From Bacillus solitudinis (GTDB taxonomy: Bacteria > Bacillota > Bacilli > Bacillales > Bacillaceae_D), in the NCBI RefSeq assembly GCF_002797395.1, contig NZ_KZ454943.1, forward strand, positions 3,013,966 to 3,077,965: DNA of 64,000 bases, in the 5' to 3' direction. The notes below the pieces were generated by a model. It was not told the DNA's origin. It ran no database searches and was given only the letters and a program-made list of their open reading frames with translations. Below are positions 56,705 to 64,000 of this stretch, one piece after another. The position numbers and the translations under genes were made by a program. How positions within the stretch are numbered: position 1 is the first letter of the stretch; every line of letters begins with the position of its first letter.

Positions 56705-57489
56705 TTCTAATTCTTTCCCTAATCGTGGTTATTCTATCAATGATTGCTTACATTCTAAAAAAGCTTACAAAATCAGGGGCCGTGACTGCAGTCCTTGTTG
56801 GAATGTCGATTGTATTTGGATTAGGTTTGCCCGGACTTTTACTATTAGGCGTCTTTTTTGTTAGTTCGAACCTTTTGGGTTATTTTCAAAAAGAAAGAAA
56901 AGAAAATGATATTATTGAAAAAGGCAATCAAAGAGACGGCTGGCAAGTGTTAGCGAATGGCGGTATGGCTGCGATCCTTGCTTTAATCTATGGATTTTTC
57001 CCTTCCTCTATACTGATTTGTGCATTTGTCACCAGTTTAGCTGCTGCAAATGCAGATACGTGGGCATCTGAAATTGGTATTCTAAGTAAGCAACGTCCGC
57101 TCCATATTATCACATGGAAGCGAGTGAACTCCGGAACTTCAGGTGCAGTTACAGCAGTAGGTTCAGCAGGTGCGTTTGCAGGGAGCTTTTTAATCGTTGT
57201 CTGTTCTATTTTTTTTTGGTGGAGTAGCTCCTACAATAGCCACATCTTTTTGCTTGCCTTTACGATAGCGGGATTTCTAGGGAATCTAATTGATACGTTA
57301 GCAGGAGCTGCATTGCAGGTTCTTTATCGATGTAAAGTTTGCAAGATTGAAACAGAGCAAACGCTCCATTGTCACGAAGCAACAGAGCATATTTCTGGAC
57401 TCAAATGGGTGAATAATGACACAGTTAATTTCATTTGTACTGTCTCAGGAGGATTGTTTGGACTCGTTTTAGGTCTGATTTTGCTTTGA
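56701..57489 (+). CDS. DUF92 family membrane protein
   Basis: A 262-residue membrane protein of the DUF92/TMEM19 family with six or seven hydrophobic segments. Conserved motifs are GWQVLANGGMAAILAL, TSLAAANADTWASEIG and LKWVNNDTVNFIC. Some plant homologues act as phytyl-phosphate kinases, so a prenyl-phosphate role is possible but unproven. Coupled to yqgN by ATGA. Confidence 0.9.
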   Translation: MILILSLIVVILSMIAYILKKLTKSGAVTAVLVGMSIVFGLGLPGLLLLGVFFVSSNLLGYFQKERKENDIIEKGNQRDGWQVLANGGMAAILALIYGFFPSSILICAFVTSLAAANADTWASEIGILSKQRPLHIITWKRVNSGTSGAVTAVGSAGAFAGSFLIVVCSIFFWWSSSYNSHIFLLAFTIAGFLGNLIDTLAGAALQVLYRCKVCKIETEQTLHCHEATEHISGLKWVNNDTVNFICTVSGGLFGLVLGLILL

Positions 57490-57647
57490 AGTCGGGTTAT
57501 AAACTCCCATGTCTTAGTCGAGAGAAGTGAACAGGTTTCCAATGTCTAAGGTGTTAAATGATTCTTCTTTTAATCTATAGACTTTGTTTATGAAAAGGTG
57601 GTGGAAGTGCAAAACAGCCTTGAACACATAATGTAAGGAGTGAGGAC

Positions 57648-58664
57648 ATGGATAATCAGTTTAACCGCTACTCAAGACAGATGTTATTTACACCTATAGG
57701 TAATGAAGGACAAGAGAAACTGCTAAACAGTCGGGTCCTTGTTGTAGGTGTTGGTGCTTTAGGAACAGTGATTGCCAATCATTTAGTTCGTTCTGGCATC
57801 GGGTATGTTCGTCTCATAGACCGTGATTATGTTGAAGCAAGTAATTTGCAAAGACAGATGCTATTTGACGAACAAGATGTTCATGATAGTACACCAAAGG
57901 CTGTTGCAGCCGAAAAAAAGCTACGTTTAATTAATTCAGATGTGACGATAGAAGGTATTGTTGGTGATGTGAATCTTGACAATATTCATAATCTTTTAGA
58001 TGGCATTGATCTTGTTCTTGATGGAACCGATAATTTTAAAACACGTTTTTTACTTAACGATGCTTGCTTTAAACGTGGCATTCCTTTTGCCTATGGCGGG
58101 GCAGTAAGTGCAAGAGGTATGTCAGCACTGTTTATACCGGGGCAGACACCTTGTTTACGTTGCTTTATTCAACAGGGGGATGGACAGGGACAAACGTGTG
58201 ACACGATTGGTGTTATAAGTCCAGTGGTCGATCTTGTTTCTTCTTATCAAGTTGTAGAAGCACTTAAGTATTTAGTTGAGGATTTTCAGGCGTTACGGAG
58301 TACGTTACGTACGTTTGATATTTGGAATAATCATCAATTTGATATGAAGTTTAGCGCACCCAAAAAGGATTGTCCAACATGTCAATTAAAGAAGTATCCT
58401 GCCTTAAGTGAAATGGAAGATGAAGTCACGACTCTTTGTGGTCGTGAAACTGTTCAAATAAAGCGCCATCAGAAAAATGACTTAAAAGAATGGGCTGAAC
58501 GTTTGCACCCGATTGCTGAAGTTAAAACGACACCGTTTCTCCTCCGTGTCCAACTTCAAGAAGGTGAGAGATTAGTCATTTTCCCAGATGGTCGAATTTT
58601 AATTCAAGGAACGGATGATATTACAAGAGCAAGAAGCCTGTACAGTAAGTATATTGGTGATTAA
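57648..58664 (+). CDS. thiF: ThiF/MoeB-family adenylyltransferase
   Basis: E1-like enzyme that adenylates the C-terminal glycine of a sulfur-carrier protein (ThiS or MoaD). Its 338 residues have nucleotide-binding VVGVGALGTVIANHLVRSG, the catalytic DGTDNFKTR, and two CxxC zinc pairs (PCLRC and CPTC). A C-terminal extension of about 75 residues matches the longer Bacillus ThiF form. No thi or moa genes are adjacent, so ThiF versus MoeB is uncertain. Confidence 0.87.
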   Translation: MDNQFNRYSRQMLFTPIGNEGQEKLLNSRVLVVGVGALGTVIANHLVRSGIGYVRLIDRDYVEASNLQRQMLFDEQDVHDSTPKAVAAEKKLRLINSDVTIEGIVGDVNLDNIHNLLDGIDLVLDGTDNFKTRFLLNDACFKRGIPFAYGGAVSARGMSALFIPGQTPCLRCFIQQGDGQGQTCDTIGVISPVVDLVSSYQVVEALKYLVEDFQALRSTLRTFDIWNNHQFDMKFSAPKKDCPTCQLKKYPALSEMEDEVTTLCGRETVQIKRHQKNDLKEWAERLHPIAEVKTTPFLLRVQLQEGERLVIFPDGRILIQGTDDITRARSLYSKYIGD

Positions 58665-58688
58665 CCAAAATAAATCTTCACTCAGTTG

Positions 58689-58727
58689 TCCAGTATTTCC
58701 TTAAAAGGGGTATACTGGATTTATTTT
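58689..58727 (+). terminator. Terminator after thiF
   Basis: TCCAGTAT (58689-58696) pairs with ATACTGGA (58712-58719), followed by TTTATTTTT. Confidence 0.8.
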
Positions 58728-58779
58728 TGTGGATAATCTTACTTGTTCCTTCACAAAGTAACAAGAAGGAGGGATATCG

Positions 58780-58980
58780 ATGATTAACCGTTTATTTTCT
58801 ATGATATCTTTAATCGTTTCTTTTTATTTTGCGTATAAGTATCGTTACCGTGTTATTAATGCATTTTTAGGTCGTAAGCTCCTTAGGAAGCTTGCGGTAA
58901 CGCTAGCAATGCAAATCCCGATGATTCGAGATAGAATGCTCGGTTCGGTTTTTCAACCTGAACGTACTAATATGTCATAG
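58780..58980 (+). CDS. yqgO: Small membrane protein (YqgO-like)
   Basis: A 66-residue protein with an N-terminal hydrophobic segment (residues 5-19, FSMISLIVSFYFAYKY) and a basic remainder (RKLLRKLAVTLAMQIPMIRD). AGAAGGAGGG precedes the ATG. Position and size fit the short yqgO gene between yqgN and yqgP in B. subtilis; sequence identity not checked. Confidence 0.7.
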   Translation: MINRLFSMISLIVSFYFAYKYRYRVINAFLGRKLLRKLAVTLAMQIPMIRDRMLGSVFQPERTNMS

Positions 58981-59120
58981 CCTGATGGAAGCTTGAGCAA
59001 CCTACTTATAAAGTGGAGTTGCTCTTTCTTTGGTCATAAAAAATTAAAAGAAAAGATAAGAGCTATTAGTATTCTATTCATAAAAGTGGTTGCTATAATA
59101 AAGTTAATGGAGGAATTGTG

Positions 59121-59861
59121 ATGAAGTGGAAAGCCGTTTGTTTTGATTTAGATAATACATTATATAGCCATGAAAAGGCTTTTAATCAATCTATCGACTA
59201 TTGTTATCAGCATGAGGTGATTCCCTTTTTGAAGAAATATAACAGCGCTCCTGTTTCATTTGAGGATTGGTTTTTCATATTCAAGAAAAATTGTGACCGT
59301 TTTTGGGGGGTCTATAACGAGGGAACGATTGATGTTGTCACATATCGTCGTTTAAGGTTTGAAGAGACGATGCATGCATTCGGCTTTCGAACAAATGATA
59401 GCCTTGCAGATCGTTTTCATCAGCGTTATGACGATATCATTGACACGTTTAGTGAACCAGATGAAGCGCTATTACCGTTAATGCAATGGTTAAAACATCA
59501 TCAAATAAAAACGGGTATCATTTCGAATGGAATGCCTCAAAAGCAGTATCGACAATTGAAGAAAATTGGACTTAACAAGGAAATGATAAAAAAAGAGCAT
59601 ATTCTAATCTCCGAAGAAATTGGATTTGCTAAGCCTGAGGCTAAAATTTTTATAATGATGGCTGATGAGCTTGGGGAAAAAGCCAATTCTTGCTTATTTG
59701 TCGGCGATTCTTGGGAACAGGATGTGGTTGGGGCTAAAAATGCCGGGTGGGAAGCTCTTTATTTAAATACGAGAAAAATACCTGGTACGACAGCACATGA
59801 ACCTATTCATGAATGTGAGAGTCTTGGGGAAGTGTTTGATTGGTTAATTGATAATAGCTAG
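59121..59861 (+). CDS. HAD family hydrolase
   Basis: A 246-residue haloacid dehalogenase-type phosphatase. Motif I FDLDNTLY (residues 7-14), motif II GIISNGMPQKQY, motif III lysine in FAKPEAKIF and motif IV FVGDSWEQDVVGAKNAGW are intact. The helical cap is type C1. It resembles YjjG/pyrimidine nucleotidase-like proteins. An extended -10 (TGCTATAAT, 59091-59099) and GGAGG lie upstream. Substrate unknown. It ends 13 nt before gluP. Confidence 0.88.
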   Translation: MKWKAVCFDLDNTLYSHEKAFNQSIDYCYQHEVIPFLKKYNSAPVSFEDWFFIFKKNCDRFWGVYNEGTIDVVTYRRLRFEETMHAFGFRTNDSLADRFHQRYDDIIDTFSEPDEALLPLMQWLKHHQIKTGIISNGMPQKQYRQLKKIGLNKEMIKKEHILISEEIGFAKPEAKIFIMMADELGEKANSCLFVGDSWEQDVVGAKNAGWEALYLNTRKIPGTTAHEPIHECESLGEVFDWLIDNS

Positions 59862-59874
59862 AGAGGATGAGGTC

Positions 59875-61413
59875 ATGGAGGTCTTACGGCATGATAACTA
59901 TTTTTGGCAACTCGTTCATTTTTTTGTGGTAGAACGTGATTTTCGAGTTCATGATATTCGTGAAAAGGAAGTTTGGTTAGAAGAAGAGGATTCAAAGCCA
60001 CGGCGGATTATCCGTATCGTTCGTTCTGATATAGATTGGGCGAATTGGCTTAAGAAGGATATTGTCGAATCAGCTAGGAAATTTGAATTAGTTAGAAGGC
60101 AGCTCCGCTTGAAGAACATGGTAGCGGAAAATATCTATGTGTCCATCTATCCTCCTGTTGATTCGTGGGAGCATCTTCAAAAGCCAATGGTAGTAGGGAA
60201 AAAACATAATATTACCGTGCACACGACCCTCTTGTTTCAAGAAGAGGTGGCTAGAAAACAAGCTTTAATGACAAGATTGGGAACTTATTACATCCCCGAT
60301 TTTCAAATAGAATCCGATGTTGATCAAATAGAATTAAAAACATTGAATTTACGACAAGTAGTAAGACAGAAAGCGGAACAAAAAGAAACATTTGAACGTT
60401 CATTATTTACGTATGGAAAACCAATTGCCACGTTCAGTTTTTTACTATTGATAGCAATTGCTTTCTATCAGTTGGAACGGAGCGGAGGGAGTACGTCCAT
60501 TTTAACGTTGATTGAATTTGGAGCAAAGTACAATCCGCTAATTTTAGAAGGGGAATGGTGGCGTTTTATAAGCGCTATGTTTTTACATATTGGACTATTG
60601 CATGTCGTTATGAACTCTTTAGCGTTGTTTTACTTAGGTTCGGCCGTTGAGCGGATTTATGGGACCAGTCGCTTTTTAGTCATTTATTTTCTAGCAGGTA
60701 TACTGGGATCGATCTCAAGCTTTGCTTTTAATGAACAGGTTGCAGCCGGAGCGTCTGGTGCAATTTTTGGTTGTTTCGGTGCTTTACTTTATTTTGGTAC
60801 CATTCACCGTAAATTGTTCTTTCGAACGATGGGAAGAAATTTAATAATCATATTAGCACTAAACCTGATCTTTGGGTTTTCCTTACCTATGATTGATAAT
60901 GGGGCTCATTTAGGAGGGTTGGTAGGAGGATTTCTTGCATCTGCATTGGTTCATCTTCCTAAACATCGCAGGCAAATTAGGCAGCTAGGTGCATTTATCT
61001 TAATAACTTTTTTAGGAGGGGGCCTTTACTTATTTGGAATAACGAATGAACATAAGGTTACCTCAGATGTGTTGCCTGTTCAAATTGCCCAAGAATATTT
61101 GCAACAAGACGCCGTAGATAAGGCATATCCCTTTCTAGTTAAAGCGGTAGAACAAGGTACAGAATTACCAGAAGCGTATTTTTTACTCGCGTATGCTGAA
61201 GCTGATTTTGAGAACTTTCAAGAAGCTAAGACACATTTACTAAAGACGATAGAGCTAAGGCCAACATTTCATGAAGCGCATTATAATCTAGCTCTTGTAT
61301 ATGTAGAACTTGGATCATATGAGGAGGCATTAGCCTCCGTGTCACAAGCATTAGAGTTAGCTCCAGATGAAGAGATATACTCCCAACTAAAAGACCAAAT
61401 AGAAACGTTTTAG
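59875..61413 (+). CDS. gluP: Rhomboid intramembrane serine protease GluP
   Basis: Intramembrane protease, YqgP in Bacillus, linked to cell division and to quality control of the MgtE magnesium transporter. Of 512 residues, 1-180 are cytosolic, followed by six or seven membrane helices. The catalytic serine is in GASGAIFG (near 291) and the histidine in NGAHLGGLVGG (near 343). A C-terminal TPR pair (residues 410-510, AYFLLAYAEADFENFQEAKT) follows. The ATG at 59875 is preferred over the in-frame upstream start within the HAD gene. It ends tail-to-tail with the next gene. Confidence 0.94.
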   Translation: MEVLRHDNYFWQLVHFFVVERDFRVHDIREKEVWLEEEDSKPRRIIRIVRSDIDWANWLKKDIVESARKFELVRRQLRLKNMVAENIYVSIYPPVDSWEHLQKPMVVGKKHNITVHTTLLFQEEVARKQALMTRLGTYYIPDFQIESDVDQIELKTLNLRQVVRQKAEQKETFERSLFTYGKPIATFSFLLLIAIAFYQLERSGGSTSILTLIEFGAKYNPLILEGEWWRFISAMFLHIGLLHVVMNSLALFYLGSAVERIYGTSRFLVIYFLAGILGSISSFAFNEQVAAGASGAIFGCFGALLYFGTIHRKLFFRTMGRNLIIILALNLIFGFSLPMIDNGAHLGGLVGGFLASALVHLPKHRRQIRQLGAFILITFLGGGLYLFGITNEHKVTSDVLPVQIAQEYLQQDAVDKAYPFLVKAVEQGTELPEAYFLLAYAEADFENFQEAKTHLLKTIELRPTFHEAHYNLALVYVELGSYEEALASVSQALELAPDEEIYSQLKDQIETF

Positions 61414-62288
61414 TAACTTAAGGTTTGAAGAAGTTGAATGGGTTCACCGTCTGCACAACGGAATAAAATCATAAAATGGTCAGGGTCCTCTGGTATTAAT
61501 ACTAATGGAACGGTTGAACCAAGGGGACTAACGATTGAACCATCACTTTTTTGGATACTTAGCACATAATTTTTATAAATTCCTTCCCAGAGCCCCCCTA
61601 AAAATGTGGCGGTCTCTTCTTGAGTGAGTCCAGGAATCGGTGTTTCTAGAAAACGACCTATTTGAGTAAGGGGAATACGTGTATATTTCTCATCTGGGAT
61701 TTGATAGTACTCAAAAAGGTCATCCCAATCATATTTTTGCTGTTGTTCTAAAATGTAATCAAGTATCCGTTTACTTTCTAAGTCCTTTTCGTTATCAGGT
61801 GTACGAAAAGAATGAAGAGAACTTAAAGGTGAATCAATCACATAAAGCTCATCAAAGCTTAACGTTTGTGCGCTTTTAATGACGTCGTTTGGGTAGTGAA
61901 GCTCTGCATGGTGAAAAGTAATCACTTTATAATGACCGCTATCCTCTCCAAGTACTGATTTATCTTGGATGATTTGGTTTGTATTCTCCTCCCAAGTAGA
62001 AAGGATATCCTTTAAATAACCATCTTCAAATAAAAGCGAAACGTCTTGTCTTAAATAAGCAGACTGATTTAGAAGAGATTTAGTTTGCCATTTTAAGCGA
62101 TATTCATCTTCATCTTCAATTGATTGGAGCGCTAGTTGAGAAGTTGCAACATCAAACGTTGCTTGGGGGTCTAGTGGGAAAAATGTTAAGGCTTCTTTGA
62201 ATGGTTCTGACTTTAACCCAAAGGTCAGTGACAGTCCTACGAGTAGGGATGTCATAATAATCAGTGAAATGTAAATTTTTTTACGCAT
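61410..62288 (-). CDS. Hypothetical exported or membrane-anchored protein
   Basis: A 292-residue protein with an N-terminal signal or anchor (MRKKIYISLIIMTSLLVGLS) and a soluble, acidic remainder. I recognise no domain. Features are helical repeats rich in Asp and Glu, and a C-terminal beta region (SPLGSTVPLVLIPEDPDHFM). GGAGGG precedes the ATG at 62288; a longer in-frame start at 62309 has no site. Its stop overlaps the gluP stop by 4 nt. Confidence 0.78.
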   Translation of the reverse strand: MRKKIYISLIIMTSLLVGLSLTFGLKSEPFKEALTFFPLDPQATFDVATSQLALQSIEDEDEYRLKWQTKSLLNQSAYLRQDVSLLFEDGYLKDILSTWEENTNQIIQDKSVLGEDSGHYKVITFHHAELHYPNDVIKSAQTLSFDELYVIDSPLSSLHSFRTPDNEKDLESKRILDYILEQQQKYDWDDLFEYYQIPDEKYTRIPLTQIGRFLETPIPGLTQEETATFLGGLWEGIYKNYVLSIQKSDGSIVSPLGSTVPLVLIPEDPDHFMILFRCADGEPIQLLQTLSY

Positions 62289-62435
62289 CGAAGTCCCTCC
62301 AATGGACAAACTTTATGCTCATTAATATGTAGAGGACAAGTAAATTATGTGTTCAAATCATCCCTATTTAGCTGATAAAAGGAAGGTGAATGAAAAAAAT
62401 GTTGCTTTTGAATGGGGTAAGAAGAGAGACCGGTA

Positions 62436-62477
62436 TTAAAAAGGACTAGTTCCTTCAAACAAGGTTCTAGTCTTTAG
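62436..62477 (-). terminator. Terminator of the yueI-like gene (minus strand)
   Basis: Read on the minus strand, AAAGACTAG pairs with CTAGTCCTTT around a 14-18 nt loop and runs into Ts. Confidence 0.8.
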
Positions 62478-62482
62478 TGGAT

Positions 62483-62881
62483 TTATTCGATTTCTTCCAT
62501 ATCAAGCTGATATAATTCGTCTTTGACAAACATATTAGTTGATTCAATGGCACTTGATTCATCGGCTAGAACAAGACCAAATGGGGTGGTTCTTGGAGGG
62601 GTAACCACTGTAAAACGACAATTATGTTTGGAGGCTTCCTGAATATAATTCGAATAAGTTTTGTATGCGAGGTTTCCATTTATATAAAGGTGGAGATTTT
62701 GCTTCGTTTTCATTAATCGAATCGCTTCTTCATACATTCCACCCCGGATAACCTGTTTCTTTGTTAAGGCTAGATAAATTCGTTCAATAATAGTTGAAAG
62801 AAACAACCCTCGCTCTTCCGGTTTTATCTCTGGTACTCCGTATAATGCTCGGTCAATAACATCCTTCATTTTCTGATCCAC
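62483..62881 (-). CDS. yueI: YueI family protein (DUF1694)
   Basis: A 132-residue protein with the DUF1694 layout: RALYGVPEIKPEERGLFLST near the N-terminus and FTVVTPPRTTPFGLVLADE near the C-terminus, a Rossmann-like small fold. The start is GTG at 62881, with AAGAAGGG upstream. Function unknown; the B. subtilis homologue is YueI. Confidence 0.87.
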   Translation of the reverse strand: MDQKMKDVIDRALYGVPEIKPEERGLFLSTIIERIYLALTKKQVIRGGMYEEAIRLMKTKQNLHLYINGNLAYKTYSNYIQEASKHNCRFTVVTPPRTTPFGLVLADESSAIESTNMFVKDELYQLDMEEIE

Positions 62882-63003
62882 GCATACAGCCCTTCTTTCT
62901 TTATGTAAATATGAAGCTAGAAAAATTCTTGTCCTTATTTATTATCCTCACACATATCATACCATATACGAAATTGCATTATGAGTAAAGGAGTTGTGTG
63001 TAG

Positions 63004-63516
63004 ATGTGGTCAATAATGATGATGCTATTGTTTGTTTTTGCAATTGGCATGACTGTGGGAGGGTTACTTGCCGCACCAAGAATGGCCCCGCGCCCTTTTT
63101 CTTTAATTATATTTAGTGTATGTTTCTTGTTTTTAACATATATTGGGATGTTACTTGGGATGTTTATTAGCGGTTGGTTTGCTTTTCGTTTAATGGAAAT
63201 GGGTCTTGCTATTATTGCCCTTATTATTATAGTAGCAGCGTTTACTCGCTTTCACCCAACACTTGGTTTCTTTCATCCTGATGATAAGCTATTACTTGCG
63301 TTAATTGCTTGCTTATTCTTTTTTATGGGAATGGAGTGGGGGATTTTAGAGTGGCGGGCGTTTTTTACGTTATTTGCAGGGACTTTCTTTTTCATATCTA
63401 TCTTTTTAGGTCTTTATATCCAACTTCAAATTCGGCGAATAATGTGGCGTCATGCTCAGATTGCCTACATTCCACTCATTTGGCTACTTTTCGTATCGAT
63501 CCTTAAGCTGTTATAA
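63004..63516 (+). CDS. Hypothetical multi-spanning membrane protein
   Basis: A 170-residue membrane protein with five hydrophobic segments, no recognisable family and few charged residues outside the loops (FTRFHPTLGFFHPDDK). AAAGGAGTTG lies upstream. It precedes yqgQ by 21 nt and may be in the yqgQ-glcK operon. Confidence 0.75.
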   Translation: MWSIMMMLLFVFAIGMTVGGLLAAPRMAPRPFSLIIFSVCFLFLTYIGMLLGMFISGWFAFRLMEMGLAIIALIIIVAAFTRFHPTLGFFHPDDKLLLALIACLFFFMGMEWGILEWRAFFTLFAGTFFFISIFLGLYIQLQIRRIMWRHAQIAYIPLIWLLFVSILKLL

Positions 63517-63537
63517 TAAGGACGAGAGGTGAGCAGG

Positions 63538-63729
63538 ATGAATACACTTTATGATGTTCAACAGTTATTAAAAAAACACGGAACGATCATTTATACACGT
63601 GATACACAACTCGATTTAGAGTTAATGGAAGAAGAGATTCGTGAATTGCATAACTGGAAAATGGTTGAAACATCAGTGTTTTTGCAAGCATTGCTCATAA
63701 TCCAAAAAGAGAAACATGGTCACATGTAG
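63538..63729 (+). CDS. yqgQ: YqgQ family protein (DUF910)
   Basis: A 63-residue helical protein starting MNTLYDVQQLLKKHGTIIYT, the DUF910 signature, always found just before glcK in Bacilli. The ATG at 63538 follows GAGGTGAGC; the in-frame upstream start at 63529 is less likely. A nucleic-acid-binding role has been proposed from its structure; unproven. Confidence 0.9.
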   Translation: MNTLYDVQQLLKKHGTIIYTRDTQLDLELMEEEIRELHNWKMVETSVFLQALLIIQKEKHGHM

Positions 63730-63741
63730 AAGGTGGGTACT

Positions 63742-64000
63742 ATGGATAAGAAATGGTATGTTGGTGTTGACTTAGGGGGCACAACAATAAAAATGGCATT
63801 TGTATCAGGAAACGGTGATATTATCCAAAAGTGGGAAATCCCTACAGATAAGAGGGATGGTGGCAAGAATATAACCTCTGATATTTCAAAAGCTATTGAT
63901 GAGAAATTACATAAACTCGGAAAATCAAAAGAACAGCTTGTTGCGATTGGGATGGGAGCACCCGCTTTTATTGAAATGGAGACAGGTTATATTTACGAGG
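63742..64000 (+). CDS. glcK: Glucokinase (ROK family), 5' part
   Basis: ATP-dependent glucokinase cut by the window edge; 86 codons are visible. WYVGVDLGGTTIKMAFVSG holds the N-terminal ATP phosphate-binding motif of ROK kinases. AGAAGGTGGG precedes the ATG at 63742. The yqgQ-glcK pairing supports glcK. The catalytic and zinc motifs lie beyond the edge. Confidence 0.92.
   Translation, partial: MDKKWYVGVDLGGTTIKMAFVSGNGDIIQKWEIPTDKRDGGKNITSDISKAIDEKLHKLGKSKEQLVAIGMGAPAFIEMETGYIYE

Overview
This window is a stretch of low-GC Firmicute chromosome, very probably from a Bacillaceae member outside the B. subtilis group (an alkaliphile-type Bacillus relative is my guess). The gene order follows the conserved Bacillus yqfF-to-glcK backbone: pgpH-ybeY-dgkA-cdd-era-yqzL-recO-glyQS-ccpN-yqfL-dnaG-sigA-cccA-trmK-yqfO-ispH-yqfQ-cshB-nfo, then zur, yqfW, ispG, sodA, pbpA, rpmG, yqgN, gluP, yqgQ and glcK. 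Strong AAGGAGG-type ribosome sites, many rho-independent terminators, a glycyl T-box and a Zur box all fit this placement.

Positions 1-23400 are mostly housekeeping. They hold c-di-AMP breakdown, rRNA maturation and ribosome assembly (ybeY, era), undecaprenol recycling, recombination (recO), the T-box-controlled glycyl-tRNA synthetase, carbon-flux regulation (ccpN and yqfL), primase plus the main sigma factor, a cytochrome c, tRNA modification and isoprenoid synthesis. Many neighbours are translationally coupled, with 4-17 nt overlaps.

Positions 23400-33100 are an accessory block between yqfT and zur. It carries an orphan soluble histidine kinase and a Mn/Zn-type ABC locus whose ATPase gene is broken (Walker A deletion with frameshift, plus an in-frame stop) beside an intact permease. 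It also carries ppx-ppk for polyphosphate, and an intact znuC-znuB-zur operon behind a clear Zur box. Neither metal transporter locus has a solute-binding protein.

Positions 33100-48900 return to the backbone: small metal-binding and membrane proteins, ispG, yqfZ, DUF1002, NfeD and DUF1189 proteins, a Na/Pi cotransporter, a five-tRNA cluster (Asn, Met, His, Ile2-like CAU, Ser), uppP, sodA and an MFS protein. A structured RNA with 6S-like architecture precedes the class B penicillin-binding protein pbpA. A small coupled pair, SwrB-like and MltG-like, follows pbpA on the minus strand.

Positions 49200-55800 hold the most unusual system. It is a compact operon with a DUF4912 protein carrying a helix-turn-helix, a GH57/DUF1957 domain fused to a GT4 glycosyltransferase, a nucleotidyltransferase fused to a phosphohexomutase-like domain that has lost its catalytic motifs, and a protein resembling only the N-terminal sandwich domain of GH15 glucoamylases. 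Together they look like an alpha-glucan or other polysaccharide synthesis or remodelling pathway distinct from the classical glg operon. From 55800 to the end the backbone resumes with rpmG, yqgN, a DUF92 protein, a ThiF/MoeB-like protein, a HAD hydrolase, the rhomboid protease gluP, yqgQ and the start of glcK.
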